Positions 13,263-21,398 of a stretch of 29,505 nucleotides of DNA are shown here, in pieces. The position numbers and the translations under genes were made by a program. How positions within the stretch are numbered: position 1 is the first letter of the stretch; every line of letters begins with the position of its first letter. The stretch lies in the IMG/VR virus record IMGVR_UViG_3300047481_000243, positions 1 to 29,505 of that record; one strand, written 5' to 3'. The notes below the pieces were generated by a model. The model was not told the origin of the DNA, made no database searches, and was given only the letters and a program-made list of their open reading frames with translations. Source of the stretch: a virus.

Positions 13263-15137
13263 ATGCCATTTATCACCAAGGCAAGAAAAAGAAACGACCC
13301 AGTTCTTCGCAGCCCAACCGCAAAATTAAATAAATACGAGCAAGAAATATATGATATTTACTACAAGGCTTTATCTTCCATGCCCAAAGACTTAGATAAT
13401 TCTTCAGTATTAAGAACAATAAGAGAAGCAGTTGAAGCAGGTAACCCAATGGACGCTGCTATCGCATTTCGGTGGCGAGACTTTATTACCTCGCTAGATA
13501 AAACAGTTCCAAAGTTAGCACAACAAGTTGCGTCATCTGCAAATATCAGTGCCAAGAGTTTACCCAAAAGAATAAGAATTGAATCTTCATTTACCGCCCA
13601 AGACCCAAGAGCAATAGCATGGGCGCAGAAAAGAGCAGGAGCAAGAATACTTGGCATAACTAAAGAAACACAGAAAGCAGTTGCAGAAACTATTGCTCGC
13701 AGTCTTAAAACCCAACTTAAGAGAGAAGAAGTAATCGATAGAATAACTAAAATTGTAGGATTAGATGCTCGGCAAGCAAAAGCACTAGGTAACTTCTATG
13801 AGAAGAATCTTAACGATTTATTAGAAGAGGGTTATGGTTATGAAGAGGCTGTTAAAATAGTAACTAAGTTAAGTAAGGAATATCGAGATAGACTGTTAGT
13901 TCAGAGGGCTACAAGAATTGCCAGAACGGAAACTGTTAATGCTGCCAACGCTGGTCGCTATCTTTCTTGGGTAGAAGCAGACGCTCAAGGATTATTACCT
14001 ACTGGTAGTCAAAAAAGATGGAAAACCGCACAAGATGAAAGAGTTTGCTCTGTTTGTGGACCATTACACAATGTGACCATTGACTGGGAAGAAGCATTCC
14101 CTACTGGTGATGTTATGCCAACTAATCACCCAAACTGTAGATGTACAGCAGTTATTGTTCCAGCAGACCCAGTCTTTGAAAAGGTTGTTGAAAAAAGATA
14201 TTATCGATTTGCTGACGGCGAAGAAACTTGGCGCAACTACGATTATAGATGGCGCAAAATAGCAAATGAAATGAAAAGAAGAATAGGCAAGTGCCAGCGA
14301 TGCGGAAGTAAATCAGACCTCACAGTCGACCACAAGAAAAGATTGAAAGATGGTGGAGCCAAATATGACCGAAAGAATCTAAGAGTATTATGTCGCTCTT
14401 GTAATGGTAGGGCTTCAAGATTAGGAACTAAGTTAAGAAAAGAAGCAGAGTCTTGGTGGTTAGTGAAACACCTACCGGGAAAACACGACCAGAAAACTCA
14501 TGGTGGCAAAGGTGGTGGTGGGGCAGGACCAAAGAATATAGATATAAATAAACCAGCAGGAACAGCGACACTTCCAAATGGTAAAACTTACAATCTTTGG
14601 GAAAATGTAAATTGGATTGACGATGAAGATGGTGTTGATAATCAGAATATAGAAAGAGGAGCAGGTTTAGTATTTGATAATTTGAACAAGGATCAAGTTT
14701 TACTTACACCAGACGAGTGTGATGATTATATGACAGAAGTATTAAACAAGTATGGTTATGGTAATAGAGTATTTTCTACCAGTAGTGATGGAGATAAGCA
14801 ATTTAAGGGCAAGTCAATAGAGGCAGCGGTAGCAGCAGGATTAACTAATAATTTACCGAGCGATAGTCCATTTAAAGATAAAGATATACCAGTATTTGTC
14901 GTTAGAAGTCGTGGCACAACTAAAATTTCACTATTACATGAAGCAGCACACATGATGGAAGGCAGTTGGAAACTAAAAGAAAATACACCACAAAGAGGAA
15001 GAGCAGGTGGTGGTCATAGCCTAAGATGGTATTCAACTTGGGTTGCTTTACTAGAAGCAGAAGGTTTTAATCAACAAGCAAATTTATTAAAATTCACAAT
15101 CGGTTCAACAGAAAATAAGGGAGTATTAGGTGATTAG
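13263..15137 (+). CDS. MuF-like head protein fused to HNH and metallopeptidase-like domains, with His-rich tag
   Basis: This 624-residue protein is a fusion. The N-terminal half ends in a MuF minor-head domain (about 205-298): RIARTETVNAANAGR, CSVC at 262-265, NHPNCRC at 289-294. An HNH nuclease domain follows (330-390) with CQRC at 344-347, DHKKRLKDGG and LCRSC at 376-380. Then comes the tag VKHLPGKHDQKTHGG (401-415) with a glycine-rich linker. The C-terminal domain holds HEAAH (559-563) and GGGHSLRWY (582-590), the layout of a zinc metallopeptidase with a third ligand at His585. MuF proteins in other phages carry toxin-like C-terminal domains delivered into the host. That is the likely reading here, though the peptidase target is unknown. 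Confidence 0.8.
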   Translation: MPFITKARKRNDPVLRSPTAKLNKYEQEIYDIYYKALSSMPKDLDNSSVLRTIREAVEAGNPMDAAIAFRWRDFITSLDKTVPKLAQQVASSANISAKSLPKRIRIESSFTAQDPRAIAWAQKRAGARILGITKETQKAVAETIARSLKTQLKREEVIDRITKIVGLDARQAKALGNFYEKNLNDLLEEGYGYEEAVKIVTKLSKEYRDRLLVQRATRIARTETVNAANAGRYLSWVEADAQGLLPTGSQKRWKTAQDERVCSVCGPLHNVTIDWEEAFPTGDVMPTNHPNCRCTAVIVPADPVFEKVVEKRYYRFADGEETWRNYDYRWRKIANEMKRRIGKCQRCGSKSDLTVDHKKRLKDGGAKYDRKNLRVLCRSCNGRASRLGTKLRKEAESWWLVKHLPGKHDQKTHGGKGGGGAGPKNIDINKPAGTATLPNGKTYNLWENVNWIDDEDGVDNQNIERGAGLVFDNLNKDQVLLTPDECDDYMTEVLNKYGYGNRVFSTSSDGDKQFKGKSIEAAVAAGLTNNLPSDSPFKDKDIPVFVVRSRGTTKISLLHEAAHMMEGSWKLKENTPQRGRAGGGHSLRWYSTWVALLEAEGFNQQANLLKFTIGSTENKGVLGD

Positions 15138-15861
15138 CACTATTGAACCAAGCGAGATTAGGGAAACAGAAATAGCAATGCCAGTTCTTGTGCGATTTGA
15201 GAAAAATTATTTAGAAAAACATGCTCCTGGAAAACATAACCAACAAAATCATGCGGGAGGCAGGGGCGGTGGAAGTGGCGAAACAAGTGTTGGACTATTC
15301 CTAACTCCTACAAAAGCAGGTCGAAGCGACTACAGAGAATATCAACAAAAAGTTGCGTACTATACGGAAGATGAACAATTCCAATCAGCAGCCCAACAAT
15401 GGCAAGGCGAAAATTATCGTCGAGTTCAAGGAGGATTACTCAGTGGCGAGCCGTCGGAAGATGCTCAATTTGTAATCGATAAGTTTGACGAAAATATGGC
15501 TTCGCTAGTTGACTATGATGGTTATTTGTATCGTGGTCAAACCGAGGGGCTTGATAATCTCAAAGTTGGTGATTCATTTGTTTCGCCTTTGTTCCAATCT
15601 ACAACTACCGATCCGATTACTGCGGCAGGTTTTTCAAAATCAAGTGGTGGTGTAATCGGCGGGATTAGAGAGGGAGAATCAGCAACAATCCTTAGAATTG
15701 ATGGTAGTGACGCTAAAGGTGTTTTAATTCCAGATAGTCAAGAGTTTGAAATTGTTTTGGCGCGAGGAACTACATATACTGTTGACTATATTCAAGATAA
15801 AGTTATGTATGGAGTAAATATGAAAATAATCGATTTAACGGCGGAAACACCTGATGAGTAA
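15130..15861 (+). CDS. Tagged ADP-ribosyltransferase
   Basis: A 243-residue protein starting at GTG 15130, behind AAGGGAG. After a short lead it carries the tag EKHAPGKHNQQNHAGG (29-44) and a glycine-rich linker. The C-terminal domain has all three marks of an R-S-E class ADP-ribosyltransferase: Arg135 in YLYRGQ, Ser157-Thr-Thr in FQSTTTD, and the Glu205-x-Glu207 pair in SQEFEIVLARGT. The ExE pair points to transfer of ADP-ribose from NAD to arginine on a host protein, as in VIP2/ExoS-like toxins. T4 Alt is the known precedent of a capsid-carried ADP-ribosyltransferase. Adjacency to MuF fits injection with DNA. Confidence 0.82.
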   Translation: MISTIEPSEIRETEIAMPVLVRFEKNYLEKHAPGKHNQQNHAGGRGGGSGETSVGLFLTPTKAGRSDYREYQQKVAYYTEDEQFQSAAQQWQGENYRRVQGGLLSGEPSEDAQFVIDKFDENMASLVDYDGYLYRGQTEGLDNLKVGDSFVSPLFQSTTTDPITAAGFSKSSGGVIGGIREGESATILRIDGSDAKGVLIPDSQEFEIVLARGTTYTVDYIQDKVMYGVNMKIIDLTAETPDE

Positions 15862-16000
15862 AGCCGAAAGATTTGCGGGATCAATGACCGAAGGTGCTCG
15901 CCTTCTTGTTCGCAGAATAGGTGAGTCTAAAATCCGTAAAGCAGAAGAAATAAAGGACTTCACTGGCGTTGAACCCGAAGCCCAAGATGAAAGTCGATAG
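15854..16000 (+). CDS. 48-aa basic hypothetical protein
   Basis: A short ORF from ATG 15854 overlapping the ADP-ribosyltransferase stop by 8 bases. It encodes 48 residues, basic in the first 30 (MSKAERFAGSMTEGARLLVR) and acidic at the end. It lies nine bases before the large fusion gene. It lacks the His-rich tag. An antidote or immunity function for the upstream toxin-like enzyme would be speculation; a chaperone or junk ORF is equally possible. Confidence 0.5.
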   Translation: MSKAERFAGSMTEGARLLVRRIGESKIRKAEEIKDFTGVEPEAQDESR

Positions 16001-16009
16001 AATAAAGCC

Positions 16010-18505
16010 ATGCCGTATAAAGTAGCGAGTGATGTAGAAGGTTGCTCTGGGTTTGCCGTAATTAAACCAGACACAGGCGAAATGGTCGCTTGCCATGCCA
16101 CAAAGCAAGATGCGGCAAAACATGTAAGGGCTTTATACGCCAATGTTCCAGACGCTATACAGAAAGCAACTACTGAATCATTATTGAACCTACAAAACAA
16201 GATAAGTAAATCAGAGATCAATGCTACGAGTTTAGCCACACACCATTACATAACTACAGAATTAGCAAAAAGAGGATATGACCTAAGCCAAGGGGAACTG
16301 TTTGAAAAAGAAGTTATCATAGACCCGGAACTTAATCTAGATGGTGTTGAATTAGAAGAGTTATTTAGCGGAGAAGAAGAGTTGGTTGAAGATATCATCG
16401 GTAAATGGGAAGACGGAGAGATAGATTATTTCAAAATTGCATTTGGTCTATGGGGAGATGGATTAGAAATACTTGTTAATCCAAGTAAGGAAAAGTTAGA
16501 TAAAGCAGCAGATACAGATACATTTACTCCACCAGTTTCGGTATCAAGAGATGCTAAAAGAGCATTAGAGTGGATACGAGAAGGTAAGGCTGGCGGTGGT
16601 TTTACAGATGTAGGTAGAGCAAGAGCAGCACAGTTAGCAGGTAGAAGACCTGTTAGTTTAAGAACCATAAAACGCATGAACTCTTTTTTTTCTAGACATG
16701 AAGTGGATAAGAAGGCAGAAGGTTTTAACCGAGGTGAGAAGAATTATCCCAGTGGTGGCAGAGTAGCATGGGACGCTTGGGGTGGCGACTCTGGATTTAG
16801 TTGGGTCAGAGGCATTTTACGCGGAGTTGATAAATCTCTTGAGAAACATCTTCAAGGAAAACATGACCAGAAATCACATAGCGGTAAGTTTGCCCGCAGT
16901 ATCGCAGATGAAATAAATGCTGGTGGTAGCCCAACAGTTGGCGAAAAAGATGTAGGTCCATTATTCAGCGGTCTTGCTAAATTAGAAGACCACCCCGATA
17001 TTACAGAACTCAAGGTTGAAGGTTCAATGCTATTTGGTGGTGAAGGTTTAGGTATTGCTAGAAAAGATATGCCACAAGTTCCTTCAGAACGCAGAGATGA
17101 GTTCTTGTCAGATTTAGCAAAAAGTGGAACAAAGACTACGAAAGATTCAATTGACCCCAAGATTCTTAAGCCAGTGCAGAAAGAAGTATCAGGTTCTCGC
17201 TCTGGTGCTATTTATGAAAAATACAAAGCAAGTGGCGGAGTAGTTCCCGACGAACAACGCATTTTAGTTTCTTCAGATGGTTATGTAATTGACGGACATC
17301 ATACTTGGGCTGCTGCTGTTGCTTTAGGATTTGATGACCCAAAGGCTAGATTACCTGTTTATCGTATTGATTTACCAGCAAAAGAAGCATTATCTGCGGC
17401 AACGAAATGGTCAGACGAAAAAGGAATTGGCAGAAGGTCTCTTGATTCAACAGCCAAATCTCTTTGGTATGAAGAGCCATTTATCAAAGCAGATGACAAG
17501 AAGTTTACGCTTGGTCCACTTTATATTCCAAATAAACTAGATGCCCATAGTGAGTGGACAGACGAAGAAGAGTTACAGAAAGCCGTATGGGAGTATGTCC
17601 GTTCAGGAGATAGAGATATCAGACTTCAACATAATCGAGATGTAGTAGCAGGTGAGTGGGTAGAGATGATGACCTTCCCTTATGAATTAAAGATACCAGT
17701 GACTAAATCTAATGGCGATAAGACAGAGTTTACCTATCCAGCCAACACAGTATTTATGGGAGTGTTGTGGAAAGACTGGGCTTGGGAGTTAGTGAAGTCG
17801 GGCAAACTTCGTGGATATTCTATTGGTGGTAAAGCAAAAAGATTAGGTGCAGAAATACCAGATGATGCAGAAAAGAGTGATCCCGGAGTTAATGCGGTTC
17901 ATGTAGATACAATAATGAAACCACCTAAGAGGAAAGTTAAAAAAGCAAAAGATATAGAGGTCGGAGATATAGTTCTATATTCTGTTACTAAACCAGAAGG
18001 AACTACATACGCAACTGCCCAAGTAGAAAGAATAGAAACTAGTGGCACAATTAAACTTAGAGGAACTCAAGAAGAAGAGATAGCATCAGAAGACGACCCT
18101 ATTGCGGTATTAAGAGTATGGGCTGAAACAGATGACGGATATGAAGAGACCGACCGAAGAGTTCTGAAACCTTTTAGTTCTTTGAGAACTACAGATAAAG
18201 ATGTTGAGAAATCAACTGAAAGTAAATTACAAGATAAAGCCAAAGAGCATAATGATGCCGTAGGTGACGCTAAAGGTAAAAGAACTACTGCTGGAACATT
18301 GATGCAAGTTTACCGAAGAGGTGTAGGGGCATATAGAACCAATCCTTCATCTGTTCGCCCAAATGTAACAGGCAAAGAACAATGGGCTATGGGTAGAGTT
18401 AATGGCTTCCTTCATGCGTTGCGTAATGGAAGATTCAAGCGAGGGGCGTATGATACAGACCTACTACCTAAAGAGCACCCTCTTTCATCTAAGGGAGATA
18501 AATAA
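16010..18505 (+). CDS. Multi-domain protein: tag, ParB-like domain and XkdF-like prohead protease
   Basis: This 831-residue protein has five recognisable parts. Residues 1-50: a small domain (EGCSGFAVIKPDTGEMVACH). Residues 195-270: FTDVGRARAAQLAGRRPVS ... YPSGGRVAWDAWGGD, a domain seen in other phage head proteins. Residues 278-292: the tag EKHLQGKHDQKSHSG. Residues 415-462: a ParB/Srx-like box ILVSSDGYVIDGHHTWAAA. Residues 488-620: an XkdF-type (S78-like) serine protease, with His541 in LQHNR and Ser604 in RGYSIGG. Beyond are an SH3-like segment (645-725) and a conserved C-terminal block (WAMGRVNGFLHALRNG). It probably processes head proteins during maturation. Such proteases are usually far shorter, so the fusion is notable. 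Confidence 0.75.
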   Translation: MPYKVASDVEGCSGFAVIKPDTGEMVACHATKQDAAKHVRALYANVPDAIQKATTESLLNLQNKISKSEINATSLATHHYITTELAKRGYDLSQGELFEKEVIIDPELNLDGVELEELFSGEEELVEDIIGKWEDGEIDYFKIAFGLWGDGLEILVNPSKEKLDKAADTDTFTPPVSVSRDAKRALEWIREGKAGGGFTDVGRARAAQLAGRRPVSLRTIKRMNSFFSRHEVDKKAEGFNRGEKNYPSGGRVAWDAWGGDSGFSWVRGILRGVDKSLEKHLQGKHDQKSHSGKFARSIADEINAGGSPTVGEKDVGPLFSGLAKLEDHPDITELKVEGSMLFGGEGLGIARKDMPQVPSERRDEFLSDLAKSGTKTTKDSIDPKILKPVQKEVSGSRSGAIYEKYKASGGVVPDEQRILVSSDGYVIDGHHTWAAAVALGFDDPKARLPVYRIDLPAKEALSAATKWSDEKGIGRRSLDSTAKSLWYEEPFIKADDKKFTLGPLYIPNKLDAHSEWTDEEELQKAVWEYVRSGDRDIRLQHNRDVVAGEWVEMMTFPYELKIPVTKSNGDKTEFTYPANTVFMGVLWKDWAWELVKSGKLRGYSIGGKAKRLGAEIPDDAEKSDPGVNAVHVDTIMKPPKRKVKKAKDIEVGDIVLYSVTKPEGTTYATAQVERIETSGTIKLRGTQEEEIASEDDPIAVLRVWAETDDGYEETDRRVLKPFSSLRTTDKDVEKSTESKLQDKAKEHNDAVGDAKGKRTTAGTLMQVYRRGVGAYRTNPSSVRPNVTGKEQWAMGRVNGFLHALRNGRFKRGAYDTDLLPKEHPLSSKGDK

Positions 18506-19401
18506 TGTTTGTTAGAAAGTCTTTACCTGAAACTACAATATTGCTTCACAGAGAAACAATAGAGAAACATGGCTCACACAATCAGGCTTCTCATGGCAGA
18601 AAAGGTAGTGGTGGAAACAGTGGGGCTAGCGGACTTTCCAGTGCTGATTTGCGTGAATTAGCAAGATTAAATTTCGGTAATAGTGGGTCAAAAAAAGGTT
18701 TGAAGCGTGGCGATACTTTAGATAATATAAAAAATGCTGAAGGTGTGAGAGTTAAGATTAGCGGAGGTAGTGCGCTTGATGGGAAAAAAGGAAGGGTAGT
18801 GCAATCAGCACCTTCAGGTAAATTTCATGGAGTAAAAACAGATGATGGAGAAGAAGGCTATATTAACGGAGCAGATTTGACTGTTATTTCTTTAGAAAAA
18901 AGCATTGATATTAATATAGAAAAACACGGCTCCCACAACCAAGCATCACATGGTCGCAGAGGTGGCAGAGGTGGTGGTGGTTCAAGTAGTGGGGGATCTA
19001 AACCAAAACCAAACACAGCAAATACTGTTGAATATTCAGATAAATTAGCAGACGAAACAATACCTAAATTGAACGATAATGTTGATTCTATATTGTCAGA
19101 CTTAAAAGAAGTTCAGGGCGAAGCCGATTCAATGAAAGAAATAAGAAGTTTAGATACCGTAATGAATGGGTTAAACTCAGCGAAAAAAGATTGGAATGAT
19201 GCTAAATCTCTCACAGGGCAAGCAAAACTAAATAAATTACAAACTGGATATAATAAATATGATATCTCTTTAGGTAAATTAAATAAAATTCAAATATCAA
19301 GCAGAAGAACAAAAGTCGGTTGGATTCAACAAGGAGCACTTGAAGGTTTGCCACAAGATGAGATGAGGGAACTAGGCTTAGATGGTGAGTGGGATATTTA
19401 G
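18505..19401 (+). CDS. Doubly tagged virion-region protein
   Basis: A 298-residue protein with two copies of the tag, EKHGSHNQASHGR at 20-32 and 139-151, each followed by a glycine-rich stretch. Between them, about 79-128, is an SH3/KOW-like beta segment (VRVKISGG, GKKGRVVQ, DGEEGYINGADL). After the second tag comes a long helical domain. The start is ATG 18505, with AAGGGAG upstream and the A of its ATG overlapping the previous stop. No enzyme motif is seen. It could be a structural carrier of cargo or an effector with an unrecognised fold. Confidence 0.75.
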   Translation: MFVRKSLPETTILLHRETIEKHGSHNQASHGRKGSGGNSGASGLSSADLRELARLNFGNSGSKKGLKRGDTLDNIKNAEGVRVKISGGSALDGKKGRVVQSAPSGKFHGVKTDDGEEGYINGADLTVISLEKSIDINIEKHGSHNQASHGRRGGRGGGGSSSGGSKPKPNTANTVEYSDKLADETIPKLNDNVDSILSDLKEVQGEADSMKEIRSLDTVMNGLNSAKKDWNDAKSLTGQAKLNKLQTGYNKYDISLGKLNKIQISSRRTKVGWIQQGALEGLPQDEMRELGLDGEWDI

Positions 19402-19830
19402 TTGAAGCCTAATTTAGTAGAGAGGTATTGGAAGATAATGGGCGGAGTAGTTAAACACGGCACTCACGACCAAAAGACACATGGTGGAGGTCGAACACAC
19501 CCCGAACATGGTGGTGGTGGACAAGCAGCATTGGAAGCACTTCCACAGAAATTAAATTCTGTTAGCCGTAAAATACAAGATGAATTCAAGAGAACATCAA
19601 ATATGGCAGCAGCAAATGATTTAGCAAGAGCCAAAACACATATTTGGAGTGCTGGTAAAGCAAACACACCAAAGTCTGCGGCATCATCAATAATGAGTTT
19701 GAAGTTAGCAATAGATAATGCTGCTCGCAAGTTAAGTCGCACAAACACTCCAGCATCTATAAGACTTGAAGATTTATCTTTAGAAATGGGCGCACTACAT
19801 ACTGTTTTATCTGGACCAACTGGAGGTTAA
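19402..19830 (+). CDS. Tagged helical virion-region protein
   Basis: A 142-residue protein, start TTG 19402 (ATG 19438 is an alternative just before the tag). It carries VKHGTHDQKTHGGG at 17-30, then a His/Gly-rich stretch (RTHPEHGGGG) and a helical remainder with no catalytic motif. It is the last and shortest of the tagged series and ends before the Cys-rich proteins. Its size and placement fit a small internal head protein. Confidence 0.7.
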   Translation: MKPNLVERYWKIMGGVVKHGTHDQKTHGGGRTHPEHGGGGQAALEALPQKLNSVSRKIQDEFKRTSNMAAANDLARAKTHIWSAGKANTPKSAASSIMSLKLAIDNAARKLSRTNTPASIRLEDLSLEMGALHTVLSGPTGG

Positions 19831-19836
19831 TAAATA

Positions 19837-20244
19837 ATGCTTCAACCACATAAGTTCACAGTCAATAAAGCAGAGGGTGATTGCCCCCTGCCAACAAAAG
19901 ATATAAAACTTAATTTGAAAAATCGCAAAAATGCTATCGATACCGCCATGTATGGACCACTCAACCCAGCCGAACCCAATGAAGAGTATTGGGAAAAGAT
20001 AGCAAAAGAATGGGAAGTAACAGCCGAGGTCGCTAAAAAACAAAGATGTGGAAACTGTGCGGTATTTAATGTTACGCCAGAGATGAAGGATTGTATTGCC
20101 TCTGGATTAACTGGAAGCGATAGGAAAGATGAGTTTGACTCAATAGATGCAGCAGGACAATTAGGCTACTGCGAGGCTTTTGATTTCAAGTGTGCAGCCA
20201 AAAGAACCTGTCGGGCATGGGTAGTCGGAGGACCAATCAAGTAA
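19837..20244 (+). CDS. Cys-rich, possibly iron-sulfur phage protein
   Basis: A 135-residue protein with six cysteines in the C-terminal half: Cys71-x2-Cys74, Cys86, Cys112, Cys119 and Cys125 (RCGNCAVF, GYCEAFDFKC, RTCRAWVVGGP). The spacing and the final 'C-x-x-W-x-x-GGP' resemble HiPIP-like proteins seen near head genes of aquatic phages. It could hold an iron-sulfur cluster or be disulfide-bonded in the virion. The next gene starts on its stop codon (TAATG). Confidence 0.7.
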   Translation: MLQPHKFTVNKAEGDCPLPTKDIKLNLKNRKNAIDTAMYGPLNPAEPNEEYWEKIAKEWEVTAEVAKKQRCGNCAVFNVTPEMKDCIASGLTGSDRKDEFDSIDAAGQLGYCEAFDFKCAAKRTCRAWVVGGPIK

Positions 20245-20423
20245 TGAGCAAGGCTAAAAACTGCCCTAAATGTGATCGATTTTTCAACCCCAAATTTGGC
20301 GGACAGCAGTTTGGGAACTTGATTATTTGCACCGACTGCTATGTTTCTGAGCAGATAAAGTTTAACAATCTAAACACGGCTTTGCGTAATATGGCTACCG
20401 CACCAAATAAACCCCAACAGTAG
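20244..20423 (+). CDS. Small zinc-ribbon protein
   Basis: A 59-residue protein with Cys7-x2-Cys10 and Cys29-x2-Cys32, a minimal zinc ribbon (NCPKCDRFF, ICTDCYV), followed by a short helix. I chose ATG 20244, overlapping the preceding stop; an upstream in-frame start exists but lies wholly inside the preceding gene. Function unknown. Confidence 0.65.
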   Translation: MSKAKNCPKCDRFFNPKFGGQQFGNLIICTDCYVSEQIKFNNLNTALRNMATAPNKPQQ

Positions 20424-20460
20424 ATAAAATAAACCCATCGTGTATGTTATCCTTTGAAGT

Positions 20461-20489
20461 TAGATAGAGGCACGATTTTGAACTATCTA
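20461..20489 (+). promoter_or_regulatory. Inverted repeat upstream of the scaffold gene
   Basis: TAGATAG (20461-20467) and CTATCTA (20483-20489) are perfect inverted repeats separated by 15 bases, in the 84-base gap before the capsid block. A TATGAT box overlaps at 20488-20493 without a convincing -35. It may be an operator, an mRNA hairpin or part of a promoter. Confidence 0.35.
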
Positions 20490-20507
20490 TGATGAATAGG
20501 AGTATGA

Positions 20508-21395
20508 ATGTCCAAAGCCCGTAAGATGGTTGCTCTTAACATAGAGGAAGCATCAGGCGTTGACCATCCTGCTCATCTTCACGAAGGTTGGTTAGTCATC
20601 AAGTCAGATAATTTGACTGGCATGGACGACCTTCTTTCAGACCTAGCAATACAAGAAAACCAATCAGATGCAAGTCTGTACCAGAAAGGGACTGAGGAGG
20701 AACCCATGGCACAAGATGCAACACAAGATGTCATCGACAAAGCAAAACATATGCCCGAAGAAGATAAAGAAAAGGGCATGCATATGGAAGAAGACAAGAA
20801 AAAAATGTCTTATGACGATATGAAGAAAAAGATTGCTGAACTTGAAGACGAGTTAGATAAAGCCAATAAAAAGTTGGCAAAAATGAAACAACCAGATGAG
20901 GATATGAAGAAAGAAGACATAACCTCACTAATCAAGGAAGCACCAGAGCCAATTCGTGCAATGTTAGAATCAATGGAGAAATCTGCGAAAGAAGCACAAA
21001 CTCGTGTAGCAGAAATTGAAGAAGTTCTAAAATCAGAAAGAGTTGCTCGTGCAAATGAAGAGGCAGTTGAGAAGGCAAAGGCTTGGAAATTCCTAGGTCT
21101 TGATGCTGAAAAAGTTGGACCAGCACTTCGTCAATTAGCAGAAGTAGATGCCGACCTTGCAAAGTCTGTTGAAGAAGCACTTTCTTCAGTAAATGCACAA
21201 GCAGAGTCAGCAAATATCTTTGCAGAAATTGGTAAGTCAGCAAATCCAGCAACAGGCAATGCTTATGACCAACTTACATCTTTGGCAAAGTCAGCCACAG
21301 AAACAAAGAAGGTTACTTTTGAACAAGCATTTTCAGAGGCTGTTCTTTCTAATCCAGATTTGTACAATCAATATCTATCCGAGAGAGGTGCCTAA
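20508..21395 (+). CDS. Capsid scaffold or assembly protein (long form)
   Basis: The 295-residue protein opens with RKMVALNIEEASGVDHPAHLHEGWLVIK, a short beta segment seen at the start of phage assembly or maturation proteins. It then becomes strongly charged and coiled-coil-like (about 75-200, Lys/Glu/Met-rich), the composition expected of a scaffold, and finishes with a compact helical tail. It lies directly before the decoration and major capsid genes, the usual scaffold position. GGAG precedes ATG 20508. A second in-frame start at 20706 has a better ribosome binding site, so two products sharing a C-terminus are likely. Confidence 0.72.
   Translation: MSKARKMVALNIEEASGVDHPAHLHEGWLVIKSDNLTGMDDLLSDLAIQENQSDASLYQKGTEEEPMAQDATQDVIDKAKHMPEEDKEKGMHMEEDKKKMSYDDMKKKIAELEDELDKANKKLAKMKQPDEDMKKEDITSLIKEAPEPIRAMLESMEKSAKEAQTRVAEIEEVLKSERVARANEEAVEKAKAWKFLGLDAEKVGPALRQLAEVDADLAKSVEEALSSVNAQAESANIFAEIGKSANPATGNAYDQLTSLAKSATETKKVTFEQAFSEAVLSNPDLYNQYLSERGA
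20694..20700 (+). promoter_or_regulatory. Strong internal ribosome binding site in the scaffold gene
   Basis: GAGGAGG lies five bases before an in-frame ATG at 20706. It is the strongest Shine-Dalgarno match in the capsid block, stronger than that of the long form. Confidence 0.7.
20706..21395 (+). CDS. Nested scaffold product (short form, 229 aa)
   Basis: Translation from the internal ATG 20706 (MAQDATQDVIDKAKHMPEED) would give 229 residues containing only the coiled-coil and tail parts, without the N-terminal beta segment. Lambda C/Nu3 is the known precedent, where a scaffold is made from an in-frame start inside a longer head gene. The sequence support is the ideal ribosome binding site and spacing; production in vivo is inferred. 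Confidence 0.55.
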   Translation: MAQDATQDVIDKAKHMPEEDKEKGMHMEEDKKKMSYDDMKKKIAELEDELDKANKKLAKMKQPDEDMKKEDITSLIKEAPEPIRAMLESMEKSAKEAQTRVAEIEEVLKSERVARANEEAVEKAKAWKFLGLDAEKVGPALRQLAEVDADLAKSVEEALSSVNAQAESANIFAEIGKSANPATGNAYDQLTSLAKSATETKKVTFEQAFSEAVLSNPDLYNQYLSERGA

Positions 21396-21398
21396 ACC

